Positions 1 through 6,597 of a DNA stretch of 14,926 nucleotides are shown here, in pieces. The notes under the pieces were generated by a model. It was not told where the DNA came from, did no database searches, and saw nothing but the letters and a program-made list of their open reading frames with translations. The position numbers and the translations under genes are program-made. The stretch is from Pseudomonadota bacterium. Lineage in GTDB: Bacteria; Pseudomonadota; Alphaproteobacteria; Rhodospirillales; Magnetospirillaceae. Position 1 is the stretch's first letter. The number at the start of each line of letters is the position of its first letter. The stretch lies in assembly GCA_023426365.1 (NCBI GenBank), contig JAFAAW010000039.1, positions 1 through 14,926 of the forward strand. Reading direction: 5' to 3'.

Positions 1-275
1 AACGGCGGGCCTCGGCGCGCCTGACACCGCTGGCCACCGGGCCGGGCGCCATGGTCGCGGTGGTCGGCATCGGCCTGCAAGGGGTGGTGATGGCGCTGCC
101 GATTCCGTTCGGCAACGTGCCGCCCGGCCTTGCCATCCTGGGGCTGGCGGGCGGGCTGGTGTGGCGCGACGGCCTGGGCGTACTGGCCGGCCACCTGCTG
201 TCGCTGGCCTCCTTCGGCATCGTCGGCGGCATGACCTGGGGGGCCATCGCCGCGCTGGGGTGGTTGCGGGTCTAG
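1..275 (+). CDS. ExoD-family membrane protein, 3' end only
   Basis: This is the C-terminal part (about 90 residues, read from base 3) of a protein whose start lies before the window. The visible sequence has the pattern of the ExoD family: a short Arg-containing stretch, then a hydrophobic segment with LPIPFGNVPPGLAILGLAG, a short polar turn (WRDG), and a second long hydrophobic segment ending in GWLRV. ExoD was named for an effect on exopolysaccharide production in rhizobia; its biochemical role is unclear. The product is an inner-membrane protein. The stop at 273-275 is only 13 bp from the stop of the convergent mtgA, and no terminator hairpin lies between them. The in-frame ATG at 51 is internal, because the homologous region begins upstream of it. 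Confidence 0.78.
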   Translation, partial: RRASARLTPLATGPGAMVAVVGIGLQGVVMALPIPFGNVPPGLAILGLAGGLVWRDGLGVLAGHLLSLASFGIVGGMTWGAIAALGWLRV

Positions 276-288
276 CGGTGGCCGCCCA

Positions 289-975
289 TCAGGGGCAGCC
301 GCCGTCGAGGCCCAGCCGCACCTGGTCGGCGCGGCCGTCGATGGTCGCCGCCCGCCGTGCCACATAGGCCGAGGGCCGGGCCGGCGACCGGTCCAGCGGG
401 GCGGGCAGCACGGCCGCCAGCAGCGCCGCCTCGCGCGCGGTCAGGTTTTCCGCGCTTTTGCCGAAATTGCGGCGCGCCGCCGCTTCCGCCCCATAAAGGC
501 CAGGGCCGAATTCGGCCACGTTCAGGTAGATTTCGAGGATGCGGTCCTTGGGCCATAACGCCTCCACATACAGGGTCAGGTATGCCTCCAGGCCCTTGCG
601 CAGGAACGTGCGGTCCGGCCAAAGGAACACGTTCTTGGCCGTCTGCATGGATATGGTGCTGGCCCCCAGCACCTTTCCGCCCTGTTCGTAGCGGTCGATG
701 GCATTGTCTATGGCCCGCCAGTCGAACCCCCAATGGGAACAGAAGCTGGCATCCTCGGCGGCGATTACTGCCCGTTGGAGGTGGGGTGAAATCCGCCCCA
801 GGGGTCGCCAGCTTTTATCAAGCCCATAGCCCTGGGCCAGCCGGATGACCATCAGCGGTGTCGCCGGCGGCGGCACCAGCCGGAACACCAGGGTCAGGGC
901 GGCCGGCAGGCCCACCAGCAGCCCCAGCGCCATGACGGCGATGCGCCGCCGGTGCCGGCGCAGCCAGCCGGTCAT
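289..975 (-). CDS. mtgA: Monofunctional peptidoglycan glycosyltransferase MtgA
   Basis: This 228-residue protein polymerises lipid II into glycan strands without a transpeptidase domain. It has one N-terminal membrane anchor (about residues 12-32, after a basic RRHRRR stretch) and a family 51 glycosyltransferase domain facing the periplasm. The diagnostic motifs are present: EDASFCSHWGFDW (74-86) with the expected catalytic Glu74, GASTISMQTAKNVFLW (104-119), RKGLEAYLTLYVE (126-138) with the second conserved acidic position, and EIYLNVAEFGPGLYG (148-162). The length is normal for the family. The ATG start is supported by AAGGA 9 nt upstream on the minus strand. The gene is convergent with the ExoD gene and divergent from the small gene at 1015, with only 39 bp between the two starts. 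Confidence 0.95.
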   Translation of the reverse strand: MTGWLRRHRRRIAVMALGLLVGLPAALTLVFRLVPPPATPLMVIRLAQGYGLDKSWRPLGRISPHLQRAVIAAEDASFCSHWGFDWRAIDNAIDRYEQGGKVLGASTISMQTAKNVFLWPDRTFLRKGLEAYLTLYVEALWPKDRILEIYLNVAEFGPGLYGAEAAARRNFGKSAENLTAREAALLAAVLPAPLDRSPARPSAYVARRAATIDGRADQVRLGLDGGCP

Positions 976-1014
976 GCGTTGCCGTCCTTGCGACCATCAC
1001 GATCGGAGCCTGCC

Positions 1015-1197
1015 ATGCCTACCAGAATCCACCCCACCGGAACCTCCGCCCGCGAACTGACCGAGTTGTCGGCCATTATGCGGTCCATCGCCATGGAGCG
1101 CAAAGGGGCGGCCAGCGCGTTGCGCGACATGGCCGAACACTACGAAATGAAGGCTGTGGCAAGCCAGATCACCCGGGCGTGGGAATCCATGGCCTGA
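1015..1197 (+). CDS. Small hypothetical protein, 60 residues
   Basis: I do not recognise this family. The chosen ATG has GGAG 6 nt upstream, a better start than the in-frame ATG at 952, which lies inside the mtgA coding region. The predicted protein is soluble, with no signal peptide or membrane segment. From about residue 12 it is rich in Ala, Met, Glu and Arg (for example ARELTELSAIMRSIAMERKG and ALRDMAEHYEMKAVASQI), which suggests two or three amphipathic helices. It has no Cys. It starts 39 bp from the divergent mtgA start, so the two genes must share or overlap their promoter region. A coding role is supported by the ribosome binding site and by amino-acid composition unlike the Arg/Pro/Gly-rich shadow frames nearby, but no function can be assigned. 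Confidence 0.6.
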   Translation: MPTRIHPTGTSARELTELSAIMRSIAMERKGAASALRDMAEHYEMKAVASQITRAWESMA

Positions 1198-1252
1198 CCC
1201 CTTGGGCGTGACCTTGGGGGCGGCGCTTTCCCGCCCGCGCCGCAGCCGGCGC

Positions 1253-1283
1253 TTGACGAACAGCTACGGGAAATACCTATTAT
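1253..1283 (+). promoter_or_regulatory. Candidate promoter of the metal-efflux operon
   Basis: TTGACG (1253-1258) and TATTAT (1278-1283) are separated by 19 bp; reading the -10 as CTATTA gives 18 bp. It lies 37-67 bp before the first possible start of the His-rich protein gene, in a short AT-richer patch. A 19-bp spacer is typical of promoters activated by MerR-family metal sensors, but I see no clear dyad in the spacer, so this remains a suggestion. A small GGCT-TCG-AGCC stem follows at 1295-1305. Confidence 0.45.
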
Positions 1284-1319
1284 GGAGGGGACGAGGCTTC
1301 GAGCCGTGGAAGCGAGAGC

Positions 1320-1721
1320 GTGACGATCGGTTTGCCGCAATGGTGGAGGCGTATGGGGATGCTGGCCGTGCTGCTGGCAATCCTGGTATTTGCTGCCGCC
1401 GGCCGGGCCGACGCGGCCGCCCCTGCCGGCCATGATCACCCGGGCCATCACGGCGCCGTTGCCGCCGCGCACGACCCGTCCGCCGCAGCCACCGGCCATG
1501 CCGCCCATCCCCGCGACGAAATGCCGGGGGAGAGCCAAGACGGCGCCTCCCACCACGGCGGCGGCTGCCATTGCGTGTCGGCGGGCTGCACGCCGGTGCT
1601 GCCCACCGCGGCGTCCGAGCATCACCTGACTTTGCCGCGATCCCGCCACGACCTGCCCAGTGGCATCGATGCCTTGGCGCTGGCCGGGGTCGATCCGCCC
1701 GCCGAACCTCCCAAATCGTGA
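1320..1721 (+). CDS. Small His/Cys-rich exported protein, first gene of the efflux operon
   Basis: The 133-residue product starts with a basic n-region (WWRR), a hydrophobic core (MLAVLLAILVFAAAG) and a probable cleavage near ADA-A, so it should be exported to the periplasm. The mature part is low in hydrophobics and rich in metal ligands: GHDHPGHHG, GHAAHPRDEM, SHHGGGCHC and SAGC, with three Cys in total. This resembles the short metal-binding proteins (DUF2946 or CopL-like) often found at the head of copper or heavy-metal resistance operons, but I cannot place it firmly. The start is uncertain: GTG at 1320 lacks a good ribosome site, while the ATGs at 1353 and 1359 follow GGAGG (1345-1349); 1359 has the better spacing (9 nt) and still leaves a complete signal peptide. 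The adaptor gene follows after 87 bp that contain a hairpin. It probably binds or senses metal for the downstream pump. Confidence 0.65.
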   Translation: MTIGLPQWWRRMGMLAVLLAILVFAAAGRADAAAPAGHDHPGHHGAVAAAHDPSAAATGHAAHPRDEMPGESQDGASHHGGGCHCVSAGCTPVLPTAASEHHLTLPRSRHDLPSGIDALALAGVDPPAEPPKS

Positions 1722-1732
1722 CGCTCCGCCAA

Positions 1733-1749
1733 GCCCGTCGTTGACGGGC
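1733..1749 (+). other. Intercistronic hairpin
   Basis: GCCCGTC (1733-1739) and GACGGGC (1743-1749) form a perfect 7-bp stem with a GTT loop, starting 12 bp after the stop of the His-rich protein gene. No T-run follows, so it is more likely an RNA-processing or attenuation hairpin than a full terminator. Confidence 0.4.
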
Positions 1750-1808
1750 CTGCACGCGCACGCCCACAGGGCTGCGCACGGATCACCGATTCCGGGAGAG
1801 TTCTTCCC

Positions 1809-3458
1809 ATGCTCAGACGCATCCTGCCGGGTGCCGCGGTGGTCGCGGTCCTGGCCCTTGCCGCCGTGTCCGCCCATGCCCATGGCGGCGAGGACCACGG
1901 CGCGCCGCCGGCCGCTTCCGCCGCCGCGCCGGCCCCCACCGCCGCGCTTGCCCAACTGGGCGCCGGTGCCGAAAGCCCCCTGTTCCAGGTGGTGCTGTCG
2001 CCCCTTGCCAAGGACGGCGCCACCGCGCTTTTGCTGGCTGACGCCGATACCAACGCCCCCATCGCCGACGCCATGATCGAGGCGGAGGCCGGTGGCTGGC
2101 AGGGACGCGCCGCCATCGGCGGCTCCGCCGGCCTTTATTCGCTGCCGTGGCTGCCGCCGGGCGGCGGCGTGGACGTCACCCTGATGATTTCGGCGGGCGG
2201 CCGCGACGACTTGCTGCTGGTCCAGGGCGTGCGCCTGCCGCCGCCGCCCGTCCAGGCCGCGGCCGAGCCAGTCGCCCATTGGACCCATTGGACCGGCGGC
2301 GGCCTGATCGGCGCAGGCGTGGCTCTGGCGTTGTTCATGCTGTTGCGGCGGTCGCGCAAGGCGGCGGCGATGACGGCCGGCGCGCTGGCGCTGATGCTGG
2401 CGGCCCCCGACGTCCGCGCCCATGGCGGCGAGGACCACGGCGCCCCGGCCTTGGCGCCGGCGGCCGAGCCGGGCGCCGTCCTTGCGGTGCCCAAGGCCGC
2501 GCAATTCCTGCTGGGCATTCGCACAACCCGCATCCAGGCACAGGAGGCCGCCGACAGCGTGCGCGTGGTCGGCCGCGTCATCCCCGATCCGACCGGCTAT
2601 GCCCGCGTACAGCCGTCCCAGCCCGCCCGCGTGCTGGCCGATGCCGAACTGCCGCTGCCCGTCCCTGGCCAGAAGGTGCGGCGCGGCCAGGTCCTGGCGG
2701 TGCTGGAGCCCACGCTGACCGCCCTGGAAAAGGGCGACCGCCGCGCCGCCCTGGCGCGCATCGACAGCGAACTGGCGATCCAGGAGCGCGAGGTGCCGCG
2801 CCTCGAGGCCCTGCAAAGCGCCATTCCCTTCCGCACGCTGGAAACCGCGCGCATCCGGCTGGAACAGTTGCGCCGCGAGCGCGCGCAGATCGCCGGCACC
2901 GCGTTGGGCCGCGAACTGGTCCTGGCCCCGGTGGACGGGGTGGTGACCGATGTGCATCTGGTGCCGGGCGAGGTGGTGACGCCCGACCGCGTACTGGTGG
3001 AAATCATCGATCCCGCCCGCCTGCGCATCGAGGCCGTGGTCCACGATATCGCCGTGGCCGGGCGGATCAGCGGCGCCAGCGCCTCGACCCGGCTGGTGCC
3101 GGACGCCACCTTCGCGTTGTCCACGGTGGGTGTCAGCCCGCGTGTCGATCCGGTGGACCAGGGCATCCACGCCGTCTTCGCCGTCGATCCGGCCCAGGCC
3201 CCCATGCTGCGGGTCGGCCTGCCGGTGGACGTGTTCCTGGCCACCGGCGCCACCCGGCTGCGCACCGCCGTGCCGCGCGACGCCATCGCGGAACATGGCG
3301 GCCGTCAGGTGGTGTTCGTGCGCACCGCGCCCGAGGCGTTCGAGGCCCGCCCCATCATCGTCCATCAGGTGGTCGGCCCGCTGGCGGAGGTGCATGGCGT
3401 CGCCACCGGCGAACGGGTGGTGACGCAGGGCATCGAACAGCTCAAGGCGGCGAGGTAG
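1809..3458 (+). CDS. RND periplasmic adaptor (HlyD/CusB-like) fused to an N-terminal exported domain
   Basis: The 549-residue protein should bridge the inner-membrane pump and an outer-membrane channel and may pass metal to the pump. Residues 1-24 are a signal peptide ending AHA, followed by HGGEDHGAP (25-33). Residues 50-145 form an extra beta-rich domain, resembling exported proteins that often precede such adaptors. A membrane segment follows (about 163-179), then RRSRK and a second signal-like hydrophobic stretch (187-204) ending VRA, followed by HGGEDHGAP again (205-213). The adaptor proper is residues 225-549: barrel-sandwich halves (VIPDPTGYARVQPSQPARV; APVDGVVTDVHLVPGEVV at 373-390), a short coiled-coil hairpin (about 302-360) and beta-barrel/membrane-proximal domains. 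It is longer than usual adaptors (roughly 350-450). GGGAG lies 10 nt before the ATG. The pump gene starts 2 nt after the stop. An internal start at ATG 2370 is possible but has no clear ribosome site. Confidence 0.85.
   Translation: MLRRILPGAAVVAVLALAAVSAHAHGGEDHGAPPAASAAAPAPTAALAQLGAGAESPLFQVVLSPLAKDGATALLLADADTNAPIADAMIEAEAGGWQGRAAIGGSAGLYSLPWLPPGGGVDVTLMISAGGRDDLLLVQGVRLPPPPVQAAAEPVAHWTHWTGGGLIGAGVALALFMLLRRSRKAAAMTAGALALMLAAPDVRAHGGEDHGAPALAPAAEPGAVLAVPKAAQFLLGIRTTRIQAQEAADSVRVVGRVIPDPTGYARVQPSQPARVLADAELPLPVPGQKVRRGQVLAVLEPTLTALEKGDRRAALARIDSELAIQEREVPRLEALQSAIPFRTLETARIRLEQLRRERAQIAGTALGRELVLAPVDGVVTDVHLVPGEVVTPDRVLVEIIDPARLRIEAVVHDIAVAGRISGASASTRLVPDATFALSTVGVSPRVDPVDQGIHAVFAVDPAQAPMLRVGLPVDVFLATGATRLRTAVPRDAIAEHGGRQVVFVRTAPEAFEARPIIVHQVVGPLAEVHGVATGERVVTQGIEQLKAAR
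1878..1903 (+). repeat. 26-nt direct repeat, copy 1
   Basis: This copy encodes the AHGGEDHGA stretch just after the first signal peptide of the adaptor gene. All 26 bases, including third codon positions, are identical to the copy at 2418-2443, exactly 540 bp (180 codons) downstream. Confidence 0.85.
2418..2443 (+). repeat. 26-nt direct repeat, copy 2
   Basis: This copy lies just after the second, internal signal-like segment of the adaptor gene. It matches 1878-1903 over 26 bases. Recombination between the copies would remove 540 bp in frame and leave a conventional single-signal-peptide adaptor. Confidence 0.85.
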
Positions 3459-3460
3459 CC

Positions 3461-6400
3461 ATGTTCGACCGCATCATCGACCTGTCCCTGCGCCATCGCC
3501 TGTTCGTCCTGGCCGCCGCGCTGGTGCTGCTGGTCTATGGCGGCCTGGTCCTGGCCCGGCTGCCCATTGACGTTTTCCCCGACCTCAACCGTCCCACCGT
3601 CACCATCATGGCCGAGGCCGCCGGCCTGGCCCCGGAAGAGGTGGAAGCCATGGTCACCCGCCCGGTGGAAACCGCCATGAACGGCGCGCCGGGGGTAACG
3701 CGGGTGCGCTCCACCTCGGGCGTGGGCCTGTCCATCGTGACCGTTGAGTTCGACTGGGGCAGCGACGTCTACCGCAACCGCCAACTGGTGTCCGAGCGTC
3801 TGGCCGCCACCAGCGCGCAACTGCCCGCCGGCATCACCCCGGTGATGGGGCCGGTGTCGTCCATCATGGGCGAGATCATGCTGGTGGGCATGCGCTCGGA
3901 AACCGGCGCCACCAGCACCATGGACATCCGCTCGCTGGCCGATTGGGTGGTGCGCCAGCGCCTGCTGTCCATTCCCGGCGTGTCCCAGGTCATTCCCATC
4001 GGCGGCGAGGTGCGTCAGCTTCAGGTGCTGGTGTCGCCGTCGCGGCTGTCGGCGCTGGGGCTGTCCTATGCCGAGCTGGAAAAGGCGCTGGCCGGCTTTG
4101 CCCGCAACACCACCGGCGGCTTTCTGGAACAGCGCGCCAGCGAATACCTGATCCGCAATCTGGGCCAGACCACCGACCTTGAAGATCTGCGCAACACGGT
4201 GGTCGCGTGGCGCCAGGGTGCGGCGGTGACGGTGGGGCAGGTGGCCGAGGTGCGGGTGGGGGCGGGCGTCAAGCGCGGCGACGCCGCCGTCAATGCCCGC
4301 CCGGCGGTGATCCTGGCGGTGCAGAAGCAGCCGGGCGCCAACACGGTGGCCCTGACCCGCCGGATCGAGGCCGCCCTGGCCGAGATCGGCCGCTCGCTGC
4401 CCGCCGACGTCAAGGCCGACCACATCCTGTTCAAACAGGCCGATTTCATCGAGCGCGCGGTGGACAACGTGGAAGACGCGCTGCGCGACGGCGCCATCCT
4501 GGTCGCCCTCGTGCTGTTCGCCTTTCTGATGAACATGCGCACCACCTTCATCAGCCTGACCGCCATTCCGCTGTCCATGGTGGTGACCGCGCTGGTGTTC
4601 CAGTGGCTGGGGCTGTCCATCAACACCATGACGCTGGGCGGTCTGGCGGTGGCCATCGGCGAGTTGGTGGACGACGCGGTGGTGGATGTGGAGAACATCC
4701 TGCGCCGCCTGCGCGAGAATGCGCAAAGCCCGCATCCGCGCCCCGCCCTGGTGGTGATCCGCGACGCCTCGGCCGAGGTGCGCAACTCCATCGTCTACGC
4801 CACCCTGATCGTGGTTCTGGTGTTCGTTCCGCTGTTCGCCCTTTCTGGGATCGAGGGGCGGCTGTTCACCCCCCTGGGCATCGCCTATGTGGTGTCCATC
4901 GTCGCCTCGCTGCTGGTGTCGCTGACCGTCACCCCGGCGCTCAGCTCCTATCTGCTTCCTCGGGCGCGGGCGGTGGCGCACGGCGATTCGTGGCTGGTGC
5001 GGCGGCTGAAGGCGGCGGATGGGCGGCTGTTGGCGTGGTCGTTCGACCATCCCCGCACCGTACTCGCCGCGGCCGGGCTGCTGGTCGTGGTGGCCGCCGC
5101 TTCGGTGCCGTTCCTGGGGCGCGCCTTCCTGCCGGCCTTCAACGAGGGCACGGTGACGGTGAACGTGCTGTTGCCGCCCGGCGCCTCCTTGTCGGAATCC
5201 AACCGCATCGGCACCATCGCCGAAAGCCTGCTGCTGCGGGTGCCCGAGGTGGTGTCCACCGGCCGCCGCACCGGCCGCGCCGAACTGGACGAACATGCCG
5301 AGGGCGTCCATTACAGCGAAATCGACGTGGATTTGCGGCCCTCCGACCGCTCGCGCGGGGAAATCCTGGGCGATCTGCGCGCCCAGTTGGCCCAGTTGCC
5401 GGGCGTGTCGGTGAATATCGGCCAGCCCATCTCGCACCGCCTGGACCACCTGCTGTCGGGCGTGCGGGCCGAGATCGCGGTCAAGATCTTCGGCGACGAT
5501 CTCGACACCCTGCGGCGGCTGGCGGCCGATGCCCGCGGCCGCATGGTCGGGGTCGCCGGCATCGCCGACCTTCAGGTGGAAAAGCAGGTGCTGATCCCGC
5601 AATTGCAGATCCGCCTGGACCGCAACGAGGCCATGAAATACGGCCTCACCCTGGACCAATTGACCGAAACCCTGGAAGCCGCGTTGCAGGGCAGGGTGGT
5701 CAGCCAGGTGCGCGACGGCCAGCGCAGTGTGGCGGTCGTCCTGCGCCTGGCCGAGGACTGGCGCTCGCAGACCGCCGATTTCCGCCAGATCCTGGTGGAC
5801 ACCCCGGCGGGCAAGGTGCCGCTGGCCCTGCTGGCCGAGGTGGTGGAGACCCAAGGTCCCAACGTCATCAACCGCGACGACATGCGCCGCCGCATCGTCG
5901 TTCTCGCCAACACCCAGGGCCGCGACGTCGGCTCGGTGGTGGCGGACGTCCAGGCGGCCCTGGGCGGCATGGCGCTGCCCCAGGGCTATTACCTGACCTA
6001 CGAGGGACAGTTCAAAAGCCAGCAGGACGCCAGCCGGCTGATCGCCCTGCTGGCGGGGCTGTCGCTGGCCGGCATCTTCCTGGTGCTGTTCAGCCATTTC
6101 CGCTCGGCCGTCCTGGCGCTGATCATCATGGGCAACATCCCCATGGCGCTGGTGGGCAGCGTGGCCGCCCTGTGGCTGTCCGACCGCACGCTGTCGGTCG
6201 CCAGTCTGGTCGGTTTCATCACGCTGACCGGCATCGCCGCCCGCAACGGCATCATGAAGGTTTCCCACTACCTGCACCTGATGCGCAACGAGGGCGAAAC
6301 CTTCGGCCCGGCCATGGTGGTGCGCGGGTCGCTGGAGCGCCTGACGCCGGTGTTGATGACCGCCCTGGTCGCGGCGCTTGCGCTGGTGCCCCTGGTGGTG

Positions 6401-6583
6401 GCGGGCGGCGATCCGGGCAAGGAAATCCTGCACCCCGTCGCGGTGGTGATCTTCGGCGGGCTGATGTCGTCCACCGTGCTCGACACCATCGTCACCCCCG
6501 TCCTGTTCCTTCTGCTCGGCCGCAAGGCGGCCGAGGCCAACCTCGCGGCCCCCGCCCAGCAGGCGCTGGAGGCCACCCCATGA
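3461..6583 (+). CDS. Heavy-metal efflux RND pump, CzcA/CusA type
   Basis: This 1040-residue inner-membrane pump of the HME-RND class exports metal ions using the proton gradient. The layout is typical: TM1 (about 12-31), a periplasmic loop (33-330) starting LARLPIDVFPDLNRPTVTI, a membrane block (about 343-500), TM7 (533-550), a second loop (551-855) and a final membrane block (about 858-1020). The TM4 relay motif is AIGELVDDAVVDVEN (398-412), with acidic residues 401, 404, 405, 409 and 411. This differs from the DFG-DGA form of CzcA and from AIGAMVDAA of CusA, so the substrate is open. In the segment matching CusA GGAMVGE, which carries one Met of its copper/silver triad, this protein has QGRVVSQ (743-749), which argues against a CusA-like Met triad. 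The start is ATG 3461, with GAGG 5 nt upstream and 2 nt after the adaptor stop. The open frame extends far upstream, but that part is a shadow of the adaptor. No outer-membrane partner gene is in the window. Confidence 0.93.
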   Translation: MFDRIIDLSLRHRLFVLAAALVLLVYGGLVLARLPIDVFPDLNRPTVTIMAEAAGLAPEEVEAMVTRPVETAMNGAPGVTRVRSTSGVGLSIVTVEFDWGSDVYRNRQLVSERLAATSAQLPAGITPVMGPVSSIMGEIMLVGMRSETGATSTMDIRSLADWVVRQRLLSIPGVSQVIPIGGEVRQLQVLVSPSRLSALGLSYAELEKALAGFARNTTGGFLEQRASEYLIRNLGQTTDLEDLRNTVVAWRQGAAVTVGQVAEVRVGAGVKRGDAAVNARPAVILAVQKQPGANTVALTRRIEAALAEIGRSLPADVKADHILFKQADFIERAVDNVEDALRDGAILVALVLFAFLMNMRTTFISLTAIPLSMVVTALVFQWLGLSINTMTLGGLAVAIGELVDDAVVDVENILRRLRENAQSPHPRPALVVIRDASAEVRNSIVYATLIVVLVFVPLFALSGIEGRLFTPLGIAYVVSIVASLLVSLTVTPALSSYLLPRARAVAHGDSWLVRRLKAADGRLLAWSFDHPRTVLAAAGLLVVVAAASVPFLGRAFLPAFNEGTVTVNVLLPPGASLSESNRIGTIAESLLLRVPEVVSTGRRTGRAELDEHAEGVHYSEIDVDLRPSDRSRGEILGDLRAQLAQLPGVSVNIGQPISHRLDHLLSGVRAEIAVKIFGDDLDTLRRLAADARGRMVGVAGIADLQVEKQVLIPQLQIRLDRNEAMKYGLTLDQLTETLEAALQGRVVSQVRDGQRSVAVVLRLAEDWRSQTADFRQILVDTPAGKVPLALLAEVVETQGPNVINRDDMRRRIVVLANTQGRDVGSVVADVQAALGGMALPQGYYLTYEGQFKSQQDASRLIALLAGLSLAGIFLVLFSHFRSAVLALIIMGNIPMALVGSVAALWLSDRTLSVASLVGFITLTGIAARNGIMKVSHYLHLMRNEGETFGPAMVVRGSLERLTPVLMTALVAALALVPLVVAGGDPGKEILHPVAVVIFGGLMSSTVLDTIVTPVLFLLLGRKAAEANLAAPAQQALEATP

Positions 6584-6597
6584 TTCGGGAGAAGACC

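Noticed and set aside
952..1014. Earlier ATG start for the small 60-residue gene
   Set aside because: It would overlap the mtgA coding start and lacks a ribosome site; ATG 1015 has GGAG at good spacing.
1216..1243. Possible terminator after the 60-residue gene
   Set aside because: GC-rich partial stems (GGGCGG with CCGCCC, CGGCGC with GCGCCG) compete with each other and have no T-run.
1259..1277. MerR/CueR operator dyad in the promoter spacer
   Set aside because: The spacing fits, but no inverted repeat is visible in the spacer, so I did not call an operator.
1140..3395. Long open frame of 751 codons on the minus strand opposite the efflux genes
   Set aside because: It is His/Gly/Gln/Arg-rich low-complexity sequence, the usual shadow of a GC-rich gene on the other strand, here the adaptor with clear HlyD features.
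2147..3460. Upstream extension of the pump reading frame
   Set aside because: The extension is Arg/Gly/Pro-rich shadow of the adaptor gene; the real pump start is ATG 3461, where the classic TM1 begins after a ribosome site.
3365..6433. Open frame of 1022 codons on the minus strand opposite the RND pump
   Set aside because: Its composition is dominated by His, Gln, Gly and Arg with no domain pattern; the + strand RND pump explains the region.
4207..6579. Upstream extension of the cytochrome reading frame
   Set aside because: It is a shadow of the pump gene; the signal peptide starting at 6598 fixes the true start.
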